64,000 bases of DNA. Source: JANWXR01 sp964608265 (GTDB taxonomy: Bacteria; Chloroflexota; Anaerolineae; Anaerolineales; UBA6663). Each line of letters starts with the position of its first letter. Position 1 is the first letter of the stretch. Below, piece by piece: positions 9,614-18,471 of the stretch. Under the pieces are notes generated by a model, which saw only the letters and a program-made list of their open reading frames with translations, searched no databases and was not told the origin of the DNA. The position numbers and the translations under genes are program-made. The stretch lies in contig CAZSNP010000007.1 in assembly GCA_964608265.1 (NCBI GenBank), forward strand, positions 1 through 64,000. Direction: 5' to 3'.

Positions 9614-9642
9614 ATATTAGCCGTAGCCAAACAGCGTGTCAA
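9614..9642 (-). promoter_or_regulatory. sigma70-type promoter for FxLYD copy 1 and subtilase
   Basis: On the minus strand TTGACA (9637-9642), a 17-nt spacer, then TAATAT (9614-9619). The spacer ends in TACGGC, giving TACGGCTAATAT. Nearly the same block (TACGGCTAAGAT) occurs in the promoter at 17301-17330 upstream of the other FxLYD/subtilase pair. Confidence 0.75.
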
Positions 9643-9722
9643 GAAATTTATGTCCCCCGGAGCTAGTACGTAAGTTCCGTGGCCGTCTGGACTTTCGCAG
9701 CCGGCTTTGTGCGGCCCGCCCG

Positions 9723-10784
9723 TCACTCACCGAAGATGAATGCCTCCCGCACCGCAACCCCTGCGCCGCACGTCTCGATTTTATCAATGAGCAGAGAGAC
9801 GGTGTGCTGCCCCGGCGTGAGTTGCGATTGGGCAGCCAGGTAGCGGAAATCCATGCCGGCGATGCGATTCTGATCGTCGTAAGCCACTGCATACACTGTG
9901 ACATTGTTCGGCGTGTTGGCGCCGGTATTCGTCCACTTCACAGTCACGTCAATGGCGTCCCCCTGTTCCGCTGGAGTATATTCATCAATGCGTAAATCAG
10001 TGCGCGGTGTCCAGGTCGCCGTCTCGACGACGGGGTGGAGGGTGTAACTCTGGAAATCGTTCCGGTCAATTTCCACGATGATCAGATACGGCAGGGCTTG
10101 ATTCGGGGCAAGTTTTCCATCACCGGGGATTTCGAAATACACGTTGTTCCAAGTCTGCTCGCCGCCGTTCCACCTCACCGTGGCGTGGACGCTCGTGATG
10201 CGCACGCCCACCGCCGCGTCGTTGACCAGCTCGCCGTAGAGGTACAGATCGCCGCTGACCGACTCGATGCAGCCCTGGTCCTTGCGCAGGGTCGGAATGA
10301 GCGAGGTGGTGACGATGGGTGAGGCAGTCGCCGTGCTCGATGGGGTGGACGTCGCGGCGGCTGTGAGGGTGGCGGAAGCGGTGGGGCTGGGGGAGGTGCC
10401 GCTCGCCGGTGTGAGCGTGCCCGGCGGGCTGGCCGTCACCGTGCCCGACACGGTGGCCGTCGCTGAGGGCGTGTTCGCAAAGCCGGTGGGCGTCGCTGCT
10501 GGCGGCGATGCGGCAGTGGTGGCAGTGGCCGCATTCAGCGTGTCCGGCGCTTCGACCACCGGGCCGGCTGCCGCAGTGGGGGTGTGAGGGGCCGTTGCCG
10601 GAGTGCGCGCTGCAACGGTAAAGACCGCTACGGCCTCGGGCGTCTCATTCAGTTGCCGCGACAGAGCGAGGGTGACGAGAATCACGGAGGCCAGGATCGG
10701 GGCCAACAGGGCCATGCCTGCGCCAAGCAGCACAGTGGACCATTGGACGCGGCGCCTGGCGGGGGGCCTCGGCGGTGAATTCAT
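9723..10784 (-). CDS. membrane-anchored FxLYD-type domain protein (copy 2)
   Basis: 353 aa, same plan as copy 1: basic head (PPARRR), one transmembrane helix (about residues 18-42), a Thr/Pro/Ala-rich low-complexity stalk of about 110 residues that is probably O-modified or extended, then a C-terminal region of two beta modules. The first is FxLYD-like (SGDLYLYGELVNDAAVGVRI); the second resembles a CARDB-type module (DVTVKWTNTGANTPNNVTV). Unlike copies 1 and 3 it is preceded not by a promoter but, 20 nt upstream, by the secreted protein ending in YLPLIRK, so it is probably co-transcribed with that gene. Confidence 0.68.
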   Translation of the reverse strand: MNSPPRPPARRRVQWSTVLLGAGMALLAPILASVILVTLALSRQLNETPEAVAVFTVAARTPATAPHTPTAAAGPVVEAPDTLNAATATTAASPPAATPTGFANTPSATATVSGTVTASPPGTLTPASGTSPSPTASATLTAAATSTPSSTATASPIVTTSLIPTLRKDQGCIESVSGDLYLYGELVNDAAVGVRITSVHATVRWNGGEQTWNNVYFEIPGDGKLAPNQALPYLIIVEIDRNDFQSYTLHPVVETATWTPRTDLRIDEYTPAEQGDAIDVTVKWTNTGANTPNNVTVYAVAYDDQNRIAGMDFRYLAAQSQLTPGQHTVSLLIDKIETCGAGVAVREAFIFGE

Positions 10785-10804
10785 GGCGCGTGAGCGAGGT
10801 GCCG

Positions 10805-11740
10805 TTACTTGCGGATCAACGGCAGGTAAACGGGGAAGAAATCGCGCCAGTTCACGACCTCGCTCAGTTCCGCCGGACTCAATCCGGCGGCCAGCGGGTT
10901 ACCGGAGCGCATGGGTGCATCGAATGCCCCCACCGCGTTGAGCGCCTCGGCGGGCGTGAGGTTGATTTGCTGAAAGATCAATATCCGCCGTGTGCTGCTG
11001 GCCGGAACCGAGATTTGAAACTCGGCCAGGATGCCCTCCTGAGCGTTGCCCGCTCCCGGACAGGCAAATACCTGATCGTCGGCGAAGGCAGGGATGATGG
11101 CCGGATTCCCCGCGCCGAACACCGCAGTCGAATTCACCACATCCGTCACGACCGTCGTGCCATCTGCACTCACGGCCCAGCGATCGTTGCCGGCATAGGT
11201 CGTGTCGCCGCTGCTGGTCGCCAGGTAGCGTGTGTCCTGATCCGAACCGAAGTTGACGGCGAAGGTGATGGTGATGGGGCGGGGTGCGGCAATCGGATTC
11301 TCGATTATTACCATTGTGCGCAACGTCGGGCTGCTGGTCAGTGCGGTGTAGTCCAGAGTCACGTTCAGCCCGTTGGTAGTCACCATCGGCCCGGCGGTCA
11401 TTTGTGCTGCCGAGACCGAGGCAACGGTGGAGGTGAACACGCGCCCATTGACCCAAATGCCGGCCTGATCGTACGCATCTACTTCCGAGCCGAGGCTGGC
11501 ATCATCCACCATGATGCCGGGGTTGAGCACAGTGGAGCAGATGCCTTGCGGGTAGGGCAAGCCGGTGTCGGTGCCCCCATCGGGCACGATGTTCCAATCG
11601 GCGTCGCCGTTTGGGCCGCCGGTGAGGGTGGCCGGCAGGCCGGTCTGCGCCGAAGCGGTGAGCAGGCCGGATAGCGTCACCGCCAGACTCAGACCCAGGC
11701 CCCACATCCACCGCACTCTGTTTGGACAAATAGACTGCAT
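10805..11740 (-). CDS. secreted protein of unknown function ending in YLPLIRK
   Basis: 311 aa with a Sec signal peptide (basic start, hydrophobic LGLSLAVTLSGLLTASAQ, probable cleavage after ASA). The mature part is Ser/Thr/Ala-rich and beta-sheet-like, without recognisable catalytic motifs. The last residues, FFPVYLPLIRK, form a short hydrophobic-aromatic block ending in basic residues. I recall similar YLPL-type endings on secreted Chloroflexota proteins, which suggests a sorting or anchoring tag; this is from memory and unverified. Start ATG 11740 has GAGGA 7 nt upstream. Precedes FxLYD copy 2 by 20 nt. Confidence 0.65.
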   Translation of the reverse strand: MQSICPNRVRWMWGLGLSLAVTLSGLLTASAQTGLPATLTGGPNGDADWNIVPDGGTDTGLPYPQGICSTVLNPGIMVDDASLGSEVDAYDQAGIWVNGRVFTSTVASVSAAQMTAGPMVTTNGLNVTLDYTALTSSPTLRTMVIIENPIAAPRPITITFAVNFGSDQDTRYLATSSGDTTYAGNDRWAVSADGTTVVTDVVNSTAVFGAGNPAIIPAFADDQVFACPGAGNAQEGILAEFQISVPASSTRRILIFQQINLTPAEALNAVGAFDAPMRSGNPLAAGLSPAELSEVVNWRDFFPVYLPLIRK

Positions 11741-11824
11741 GTGGTTATCCTCGCACTATGGAACCGCTGGCATCCTTGAACGTCGCTAAAGTGAGACCCC
11801 AACCCGAAATCGAAAGGAACCAAT

Positions 11825-12322
11825 ATGCGATCAAGTTTGCTGCACATCGTTTTGCACGCGCTGATTCTGGCGGCCTGTCGCCCCATGCCCTCGCCCGCAC
11901 AGCCATCCGCGCCGACTCCGCTTAGCGCCACTGCCGCGCCACAGACCACTCCGCTGTTGACCGCCGAGCCGGTCGCGACGGCAGACCGACAGGAGGTTCA
12001 AGTGACGCCACTCGCCACCGCACCGCTGCCCGTTGACCCTGGGGCGCGCGACCTGGTCGAAAGCGCCCGCGCCGACCTCGCGGCGCACTTGGGCCGCCAC
12101 CCCGACGACATCGGCTTTGTGGATTTCACCGGCGTGGTCTGGCCCGACGGCAGCCTGGGCTGCCCGCAGCCCGACGTGCTGTATCCGCAGGTGCTCGTCG
12201 AAGGATACCTGATTCGGTTGACCGATGGGAAGACGACTTTTTACTATCACGGCGGCGAGGGCCGAGGCCCTTTCCGCTGTGAGAACAGCCAGCCCCCACT
12301 TGGCGCAACCGGGCTTCCCTGA
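11825..12322 (+). CDS. lipoprotein with DGSLGCPQP motif (paralog of 4232-4753)
   Basis: 165 aa. Signal peptide with lipobox LAAC (Cys about residue 18), then a Pro/Thr-rich linker and a domain with FTGVVWPDGSLGCPQPDVLYP, LVEGYLIRLTDGKTTFYYH and a final Cys. The aligned core W-x-DGSLGCPQP-x3-Y-x8-GY-x-I is shared with the lipoprotein at 4232, so the two are paralogs. GAAAGGAA lies just upstream of the ATG. It is the only + strand gene inside the envelope cluster, divergent from the secreted protein at 11740. Function unknown. Confidence 0.75.
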   Translation: MRSSLLHIVLHALILAACRPMPSPAQPSAPTPLSATAAPQTTPLLTAEPVATADRQEVQVTPLATAPLPVDPGARDLVESARADLAAHLGRHPDDIGFVDFTGVVWPDGSLGCPQPDVLYPQVLVEGYLIRLTDGKTTFYYHGGEGRGPFRCENSQPPLGATGLP

Positions 12323-12350
12323 CGGCTCGGCCTTCGCTTTGCTGTGAGAA

Positions 12351-12385
12351 CAAAACGGCGGGCGCGCGCAGCGCCCGCCGTTTTG
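12351..12385. terminator. bidirectional Rho-independent terminator
   Basis: CAAAACGGCGGGCGC (12351-12365) pairs perfectly with GCGCCCGCCGTTTTG (12371-12385) around a 5-nt loop, with TTTCT following on the + strand. It lies between convergent genes (lipoprotein ending 12322 and subtilase ending 12459). This is the strongest hairpin in the window. Confidence 0.9.
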
Positions 12386-12458
12386 TTTCTTTGTGGATCC
12401 GTTCACACACGTTGCCGCATGCGAACTGCCACGCCGACCGCGGCGTTGACCGCGGCGC

Positions 12459-15400
12459 TTACGGGACGACTTCGCCGGCGAAGCGAGCGATGTTCGTGCC
12501 AAACCACAGATCGCCCGTCATCTCCGCGTAGTTCACCCACTTGCCGACGCGCACACCCTTCACCTGGAAGGTGATGGTGCGGGTCTCACCCGGGGCGCCC
12601 GCCGCCGAGGTGACGACGGCGCCGCCGCCGGCCGTGGGCGCGGTGCCCGTGCCGTCGAAGTACAGCGTGCCGCCGCGGCTGCCGAACTGGTTCTCGGCGC
12701 CGACCGTCAGGACACCGGCATCACCACCCGTTACCGCACCGTACGCGTACGTGATGTTGGTTTGGCTGGCCGAGCCTGTATTGGTGGCCGCCGGGATCCA
12801 GATCTGGAAAGAGTTGACCTGCGCCGAATTGGTGAAGTTCGGCACCGCCGCCCACTCCAGCACAGTGAAGCGGTTCGGGCCGGCGGTCAGGAGGCCGGCA
12901 CGCAACGCTCCGCCCGCGGCCGGGTTGAGGTCGGTCCAGAACGCCGCCAGCGTGTTGTTCGGGCGCGTTGCGTTGGGTAGCGGGCTGGGGTTGTTGAACA
13001 GGTTGTCCGCGGCGGTAGCCGAGCCGACGACCGCATAGCCGTTGCTGTCAATGGCGACACTCGTGTAAAGCGTGCCTCCATAGCGGAACGCATACGCGGC
13101 TGGCAAGCCCAGGTTGGCGATGGTTTCGTCGCCGATGCCGGTGAGAGGGGCAATACCAAAGCCCGCTAGTGGCACGAAGCCAAACGGCGACGCACCGGCC
13201 GCGATGGCGACGTTCGGCGGTTGGGCACCGGCCAGCGTGCCATTGAACGAGATGCTGTTGGGGTTGTCACCGCCCACCACACTTCCGGGCACCAGCGCCA
13301 GCTGGCGCGGCAGGTTATCCACCATGCTCACATTGGCCGGGGCAAAGGTATTGTTGACCAGGGTGATGGAGCAGTTGGCTGTGCTGCCGTTGGCGAACGT
13401 GCCGGGGGCGCACGTCTTGTCCATCGTCACCACCGGTTGGCGGCGCACGATGGTGACCGGGAAGCGAACCACACAGCCGAAGTTCTTCTCGCGGAAGATC
13501 ACGACGGCATGGCGCACCTGTCCGATCGGCACGTCGCGCGCATCCACGGTGATGTCGAAGGTGATGGTGCCGTTGGCGTGGACGAGCAACTCACGCGGCG
13601 CGATCACCCGGAAGTCACGCGGCTGGCCGGCTTGATATTCCACCCGCGAGACGTAGTGTGAGTCGAACCCAGTCACCTCCTTCGCCGTGCGCTGCACGGT
13701 GATCAGTCCCGGCATCACTGGCATGTACAGGCTTGGGTAGTTCGAGTTCCACAGTTGACTCTGCAACGCGACGTAGTTTGCGCCGGTCTCATCGAAGGTC
13801 AGGCCGGGGTCCCACGCCTTGCGCAGATCAATGCGGCCGGAGCCGGCATCGAACGGCGTGAAGGGCGTGACGCCGTCTTCCTTCACCAGATCGCTGGCCC
13901 TGGCGCTCGTCATCAGCGCAGATTTGATCTGACCGGGGGTCCAGCCGGGATACAAATCGGCGAGCAGTGCGGCTGCGCCGGCCACGTGCGGGCTGGACAT
14001 TGAGGTGCCCTGGATGGCCTGGAACAGTTGGCCCGGCAGGCCACCTGTTACCGTAGCGGGGTTGGGCGTGTGCCCAGCCAGGATCTGCACACCGGGGGCG
14101 GTGACGTCGGGCTTGCTGACGCCCAGCGATTGGCCCGGCCCGCCGCGCGAACTGAAGGACGCCATCACATCACCCTGCACCAGGGAGGCCGTGCCGGGGG
14201 TGAAGGTCGCCTTCACACCAGTGTGCGAGGCCATGAACGCCAGCAGGGACGCGCCCTTGTCGTTTTCAAGGTGCACACTGGGGATGAAGTGATTGTCAGT
14301 GGCCAGACCCTGCAGAGCCGGGTTGTACAGCAGCATGCCTGCGCCACCCGCCTCACCGACGTTGCGGCTCTTGGTGACGCGGGCTGAGCCACCACGCCGG
14401 CATACCACGATTTCGCCGCTGAAGGTGCCCGGCGCAAAGGGGCTGGGGCCGTCGGTCGAACCGCACAGCTCGAGGCCGGCGGGCGGGAACACCACCGGGG
14501 TAGGCGTGAGGATGCCATCGGTGACCGAAGCGCCGACCAGGTCGAGCGTGTCGCCGTTGTCGGCGGTGAGGTGGACCGTGCTCAGGAAGTGCCGGTCGGT
14601 GGTGCTGGCCGCAACGGTCGTCACCCACGGCTCGCGGTGATTGGTGGTGTCTGCGCCGGGGCCGCTGTTGCCGGCCGAGGCCGCCACAAACACACCGGCA
14701 TTGTACGCGTCGAGGAAGGCCAGCGAGACGATATCGCTGTAGGGGTTAGTACCGCCGCTGATGGAGAAGTTAATCACATCCACGCCGTCGCGGATGGCCT
14801 CCTGCACTGCTGCGGCCGAATCGGTCGTGTAACAGCCGACCTCGCCGCAGACCTTGTACATCATGACGTGCGCCCGAGGCGCAATGCCCGAGACGACACC
14901 GCGATCCACGCCGAAGATGCTGGCGTGCACGCCGCGATTCCCCGCCGCTGTGCTGGATGTGTGTGTGCCGTGACCATCGTCATCACGGGCGGTCGTGAAC
15001 TCGCCGGGCAACAGGGCATTCAGAGCGTCGTACGTCGCCATGAAGCGGTCGGCGCCGATGAGTTTGTTGTTGCACGTAAACGGCGCGCCCGGGTTGGCGC
15101 CGCCCGTAAACTCACAGGCGCGCGTGCCCACCGGCGGCGCTGGCGGAGCGGCATACGGCTTGCCCAGCGGGTCCGGGTCGGAGTAGGACGGGTGCTCGGG
15201 CCAGATGCCGGTATCAAGCACGCCGACGATCACGCCCTCGCCGGCGCTGCCCTGGCCGCCTAGTTTGCTCCAGGTCGTCGGCGCGCCGATGAAGGCCGGG
15301 CTGCGTTCGGTGTCGATTTGAAGCAGTTTGTCTTCATAGACGGCTTGCACGCCGGGCAGCCCGGCCAGTTCATCCAGTTGCCCGACAGGCACCACCATCG

Positions 15401-15845
15401 CCACGCCGCCCAGAATCAGGTCGTAGCGATGGGTGACCACACTGGCCGGGATGGCGCTCTTGGCCGCGGCCTGGAACGTCTCCGTCTGCTCAGCCAGGTA
15501 CTCCAGATACAGTTGGCTGTCAGCCGAATTGACATCCAGTTCACCATCACCCGTGACAATTGGGCTGGTGGCCGGCAAGCCCTCCACACCGCCGGTGTAA
15601 GAGGCCAGCGAGGCGGCCTCTAGTTTGACGATGACGCTCACCAGCTCGTTCGCGCTCGCGGCGCTGGATTGCAGGCGCTCAATCGTCTCGATCGATTCTG
15701 CTTTAGGGGCGTGAAAAATCGAATCCACCGTCACCGGTTCGGCTGTGATTTCGCCCTCCTGGGCGAAGGTCGGCATGGTTAATGAGAAAGCCGTAATCAT
15801 GCCTACGAGCACTCGTAACGAGCGCGTTAAACGAGAAGTCTTCAT
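12459..15845 (-). CDS. secreted S8 (subtilisin-like) serine protease with I9 prodomain and PA domain
   Basis: 1128 aa extracellular subtilase resembling the plant-type/cucumisin branch. Signal peptide (MKTSRLTRSLRVLVGMITAF to about TFAQ); inhibitor-I9-like prodomain (SVIVKLEAAS to VQAVYEDKLL); S8 domain with Asp211 (VGVLDTGIWPEHP), His292 (DDGHGTHTS), Asn393 (SAGNSGPG) and Ser615 (GTSMSSPHVAG); PA insertion (SGEIVVCRRGG). The C-terminal half has an Fn3-like region, a DUF11-like stretch (CSITLVNNTFAPANVSMVD) and a final beta domain. ATG 15845 is preferred because it begins a good signal peptide and has GGAGG upstream, although the gap of 11 nt is long. It lies 98 nt after FxLYD copy 3. Confidence 0.88.
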   Translation of the reverse strand: MKTSRLTRSLRVLVGMITAFSLTMPTFAQEGEITAEPVTVDSIFHAPKAESIETIERLQSSAASANELVSVIVKLEAASLASYTGGVEGLPATSPIVTGDGELDVNSADSQLYLEYLAEQTETFQAAAKSAIPASVVTHRYDLILGGVAMVVPVGQLDELAGLPGVQAVYEDKLLQIDTERSPAFIGAPTTWSKLGGQGSAGEGVIVGVLDTGIWPEHPSYSDPDPLGKPYAAPPAPPVGTRACEFTGGANPGAPFTCNNKLIGADRFMATYDALNALLPGEFTTARDDDGHGTHTSSTAAGNRGVHASIFGVDRGVVSGIAPRAHVMMYKVCGEVGCYTTDSAAAVQEAIRDGVDVINFSISGGTNPYSDIVSLAFLDAYNAGVFVAASAGNSGPGADTTNHREPWVTTVAASTTDRHFLSTVHLTADNGDTLDLVGASVTDGILTPTPVVFPPAGLELCGSTDGPSPFAPGTFSGEIVVCRRGGSARVTKSRNVGEAGGAGMLLYNPALQGLATDNHFIPSVHLENDKGASLLAFMASHTGVKATFTPGTASLVQGDVMASFSSRGGPGQSLGVSKPDVTAPGVQILAGHTPNPATVTGGLPGQLFQAIQGTSMSSPHVAGAAALLADLYPGWTPGQIKSALMTSARASDLVKEDGVTPFTPFDAGSGRIDLRKAWDPGLTFDETGANYVALQSQLWNSNYPSLYMPVMPGLITVQRTAKEVTGFDSHYVSRVEYQAGQPRDFRVIAPRELLVHANGTITFDITVDARDVPIGQVRHAVVIFREKNFGCVVRFPVTIVRRQPVVTMDKTCAPGTFANGSTANCSITLVNNTFAPANVSMVDNLPRQLALVPGSVVGGDNPNSISFNGTLAGAQPPNVAIAAGASPFGFVPLAGFGIAPLTGIGDETIANLGLPAAYAFRYGGTLYTSVAIDSNGYAVVGSATAADNLFNNPSPLPNATRPNNTLAAFWTDLNPAAGGALRAGLLTAGPNRFTVLEWAAVPNFTNSAQVNSFQIWIPAATNTGSASQTNITYAYGAVTGGDAGVLTVGAENQFGSRGGTLYFDGTGTAPTAGGGAVVTSAAGAPGETRTITFQVKGVRVGKWVNYAEMTGDLWFGTNIARFAGEVVP

Positions 15846-15943
15846 TGTGGGGTTTCCCTCCATGGGATCAAGTCATCGAACTGCTGTTACACTTGCTGCG
15901 AGTGGAATGGTGTGAGATTGCGAGTGGGCGACTCCTTTCTGTG

Positions 15944-17041
15944 TCAGCGCCCCCAGGCGCGCAATAGAAAACCGGCTACGTCCTGCCGGTCGTCGTCGGC
16001 GCAGATCTGGAAACTATGTGCGGGGGTGCTCATCACCTCATCAACGTCTGGCTCATATACGCGGCCCAACCCGATCGCGCGGCCGTCGCCATCCAGCAAC
16101 AGCAGCGCGATGGCCAGGTACTCGTTCAGGCCCGGCTCCGGGCGCAGCAGTGTGCTGTTGATGCAGAATCGACCCCGAGCTGTCACCGGGGTCGAGTTGA
16201 TGAAATCGTCAAACTCGCGTGCGAGGGCGGTGCTGGCTCGGGCGCGCACCTCCAACGAGTAGGAGGCCGCCTGATCAATATCCAACACGTGCATTTCAAA
16301 GGGCATTCGCCCGCCGGCCGGCACGGGCACGGCGTTGGTCGGGATTTCAAACGTGGTCTTCAACCGCCCAGCGATGAACCGGCCTTGTGCGTCATAAAAC
16401 TCACCACTGATCTCAAGCACATCCTGTGGCACGCCGGTGTGGTTGACAATCTCGCCGACGACGATCAATCCGTTTTGGCTGGGATGGGCCATAACCTGCA
16501 CGTTTGCAAACGTCCAGTCAGAGGGGGTAGCGGTCGGGGCAGGAGTGAGGGTGGGGGGGGAGGTAGGAGGCGCGGCCACAACTGTCGTGGGCGTGGGAGC
16601 CAGCAGTGTGGGTGTGTGTTCGATTGTTGCTGCGGCGGGCGGGGTAGCTGAGGCTGCCGGCGTCACGCCGGCCCCTTCACCACCCGAGAAGGCGATCGTC
16701 GCAACAGCCGAGGATGGCAGGGTCGGCAAACCGGTTGAGTTCGTAAGTGGGGCGGCGGCCACCGACGCCAAGGTGGCGGTCGGGCCGGGCAACGCGCTTG
16801 TAGATTGCGGCGCGATAGCCGTTGTCGGCGCGATCGGCAGTGGAATGGTGGCCTGCGGCGCGAGAGTGGGCAATGCCACTTGCTCGGCGACGGACTTGGC
16901 TTGTGTCAGGCGCAAGATCATCAACCCGGCGAGCAGCGCTAAGATGACCAGCGGCGTTGCCAGCACAAAGGCAAAGGCCACGATCATCGTTGTGTTCGGC
17001 TTTGCTCGCGAGGCTACCCGTTGACGGCGCACAGTGACCAC
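15944..17041 (-). CDS. membrane-anchored FxLYD-type domain protein (copy 3)
   Basis: 365 aa with the same plan as copies 1 and 2: basic head (RRQRVASRAK), transmembrane helix around residues 20-45, a long Thr/Pro/Ala stalk, then the FxLYD-like domain (GLIVVGEIVNHTGVPQDVLEI, GEFYDAQGRFI) and a short C-terminal module containing a Cys (GRFCINSTLL) that matches GRYCLSG-type sequence in copy 1. The start is GTG 17041; a GTG three codons later is possible. Upstream gene of the second subtilase, mirroring the copy 1/subtilase 1 pair. Confidence 0.68.
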   Translation of the reverse strand: MVTVRRQRVASRAKPNTTMIVAFAFVLATPLVILALLAGLMILRLTQAKSVAEQVALPTLAPQATIPLPIAPTTAIAPQSTSALPGPTATLASVAAAPLTNSTGLPTLPSSAVATIAFSGGEGAGVTPAASATPPAAATIEHTPTLLAPTPTTVVAAPPTSPPTLTPAPTATPSDWTFANVQVMAHPSQNGLIVVGEIVNHTGVPQDVLEISGEFYDAQGRFIAGRLKTTFEIPTNAVPVPAGGRMPFEMHVLDIDQAASYSLEVRARASTALAREFDDFINSTPVTARGRFCINSTLLRPEPGLNEYLAIALLLLDGDGRAIGLGRVYEPDVDEVMSTPAHSFQICADDDRQDVAGFLLRAWGR

Positions 17042-17300
17042 TCACGCAACGCAATACCACCACCCACCCGAGGTGGCCGCGATATCATCAAATTGACTGA
17101 CAGTTGTGAGACTTGCTAAGCGCAGCGCTGGTGGAACGCCTCACTGTGGTCGAGCCAGGAGCACACAGTGATTCACTTTGGCATGTCCAGCACGCCTGGT
17201 CGCTGTGGTCAGAAAGGGCAGACCTCAGGCGACTCGACGCAGCCCTGTCTGGATCGGACCGCGTTGCTCGTACGAAATTGTGAACTGAAAAGCTGCCGTC
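17042..17300 (-). other. long untranslated leader, no gene seen
   Basis: About 250 nt between the predicted -10 and the FxLYD copy 3 start. No supported ORF, terminator or known riboswitch was recognised. Apart from its position and similar length, it does not resemble the copy 1 leader by eye. Confidence 0.4.
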
Positions 17301-17330
17301 ATCTTAGCCGTATCAACCTCCACTTGTCAA
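17301..17330 (-). promoter_or_regulatory. sigma70-type promoter for FxLYD copy 3
   Basis: On the minus strand TTGACA (17325-17330), an 18-nt spacer ending in TACGGC, then TAAGAT (17301-17306). The -10 block TACGGCTAAGAT nearly equals that of the promoter at 9614-9642. Confidence 0.7.
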
Positions 17331-17370
17331 GAAAAAGGCTGCATCCGCAAACGGGTGAAGGACTAAGGTA

Positions 17371-18438
17371 CTACGAGGGGCCCATACCAACCAATAGGCT
17401 TGTTAGCACGTTGATGCTGCGTTGGAATTCCGAGATCAGGATGTGCTCGTCAGGCGTGTGGTCGAGCGCCGAGTCGCCCGGGCCGTAAGCTACGATCGGC
17501 GTGCCCCAGGCTGGCGCGACGATGTTCATGTCCGACGTGCCACTCTTCAAACTGAATGTTGGGTTGCCGCCGGCCTGCCGGATGGCGCTGAGGAAGGCGC
17601 GCACCAGCGGGGTGTTTTTCTCGCCGCGATAAGCCGGCACGCCCTCGAGCAACGTGAGCGTGGCCTCGCTCGCCAGCGCGCCCAGCGCCGCGTGCACCTC
17701 GTTCACCGCAATCCCCAGCGGCAGCCGCATGCCGAACTTCAGCCGGGCGGTTTCAATGAAGCCATCCGAACCCGAACTCATCTCGCGCAGGGTGGGGATG
17801 ACCTGCTCGAACATTTTGCCGTTGTCGCCGTTGCGCTCCGACGCCCAGGCCGTCACACGATTCCAAAAGGCCACTGCCGCCTCGCACGCGCTCTCGTCCC
17901 GCGCGGAGGTGTGGGCGAGCGTGCGCTGCACCGCGTAATCGAACCACGCGCTGCCTTTGTAGCCGAGCGTGATCTTTTCCCAGCCGCTCGGCTCGCCGAT
18001 GATGGTGAAGTCGGGGCGATACCGGTCTTTTATGAAGTGCGCGCCGCGGCTGTCACCTTCCTCCGCCACCGCGCCGACCACGATGACGCGCATGTCGCGC
18101 AACTGCTCGCGCGCACGGATGGCCGCCGCCGCGAACGCAGCCAGCGGGCCTTTGGCGTCCACCGCGCCGCGCCCGTTCAGCCGGTCGCCGTCACGGGTCA
18201 CAGCGTCACCAAAGGTGACGGGGATGAAGCCGGGCACGGTGTCAATGTGGCCGAGCAGCATCACCGTGCGCGGAGCATCGGCCGGGCCGGCGACGCCGAC
18301 CGCGTTACCGATCTCATCCACCCGCGCCTCCAGCCCGCCCGCGCGCATCTGCGCCGCGAGATAGTTCGCGGCCTCGGCCTCGTGATATGACGGGCTGTAG
18401 ATTTTCAACAGGCCTTCGAGCAGGGCAACTTCATCCAT
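17371..18438 (-). CDS. lysK: [LysW]-lysine hydrolase (M20-type carboxypeptidase)
   Basis: Releases lysine from the gamma-carboxyl of the C-terminal Glu of LysW, the last step of carrier-bound lysine synthesis. 355 aa M20 metallopeptidase. GHIDTVPG supplies the first metal His and Asp, GRGAVDAKGP the bridging Asp, VGAVAEEGDSRGA the catalytic Glu pair, GEPSGWEKITLGYKG the next segment, and LKSGTSDMN the LysK-type equivalent of the ArgE/DapE ending. It is last in the operon, 33 nt after homoisocitrate dehydrogenase. It could also act on LysW-ornithine; the sequence alone does not decide this. Confidence 0.92.
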   Translation of the reverse strand: MDEVALLEGLLKIYSPSYHEAEAANYLAAQMRAGGLEARVDEIGNAVGVAGPADAPRTVMLLGHIDTVPGFIPVTFGDAVTRDGDRLNGRGAVDAKGPLAAFAAAAIRAREQLRDMRVIVVGAVAEEGDSRGAHFIKDRYRPDFTIIGEPSGWEKITLGYKGSAWFDYAVQRTLAHTSARDESACEAAVAFWNRVTAWASERNGDNGKMFEQVIPTLREMSSGSDGFIETARLKFGMRLPLGIAVNEVHAALGALASEATLTLLEGVPAYRGEKNTPLVRAFLSAIRQAGGNPTFSLKSGTSDMNIVAPAWGTPIVAYGPGDSALDHTPDEHILISEFQRSINVLTSLLVGMGPS

Positions 18439-18471
18439 AGAGAGAGATTGGTAGACGGGCCGCTACAGCAA

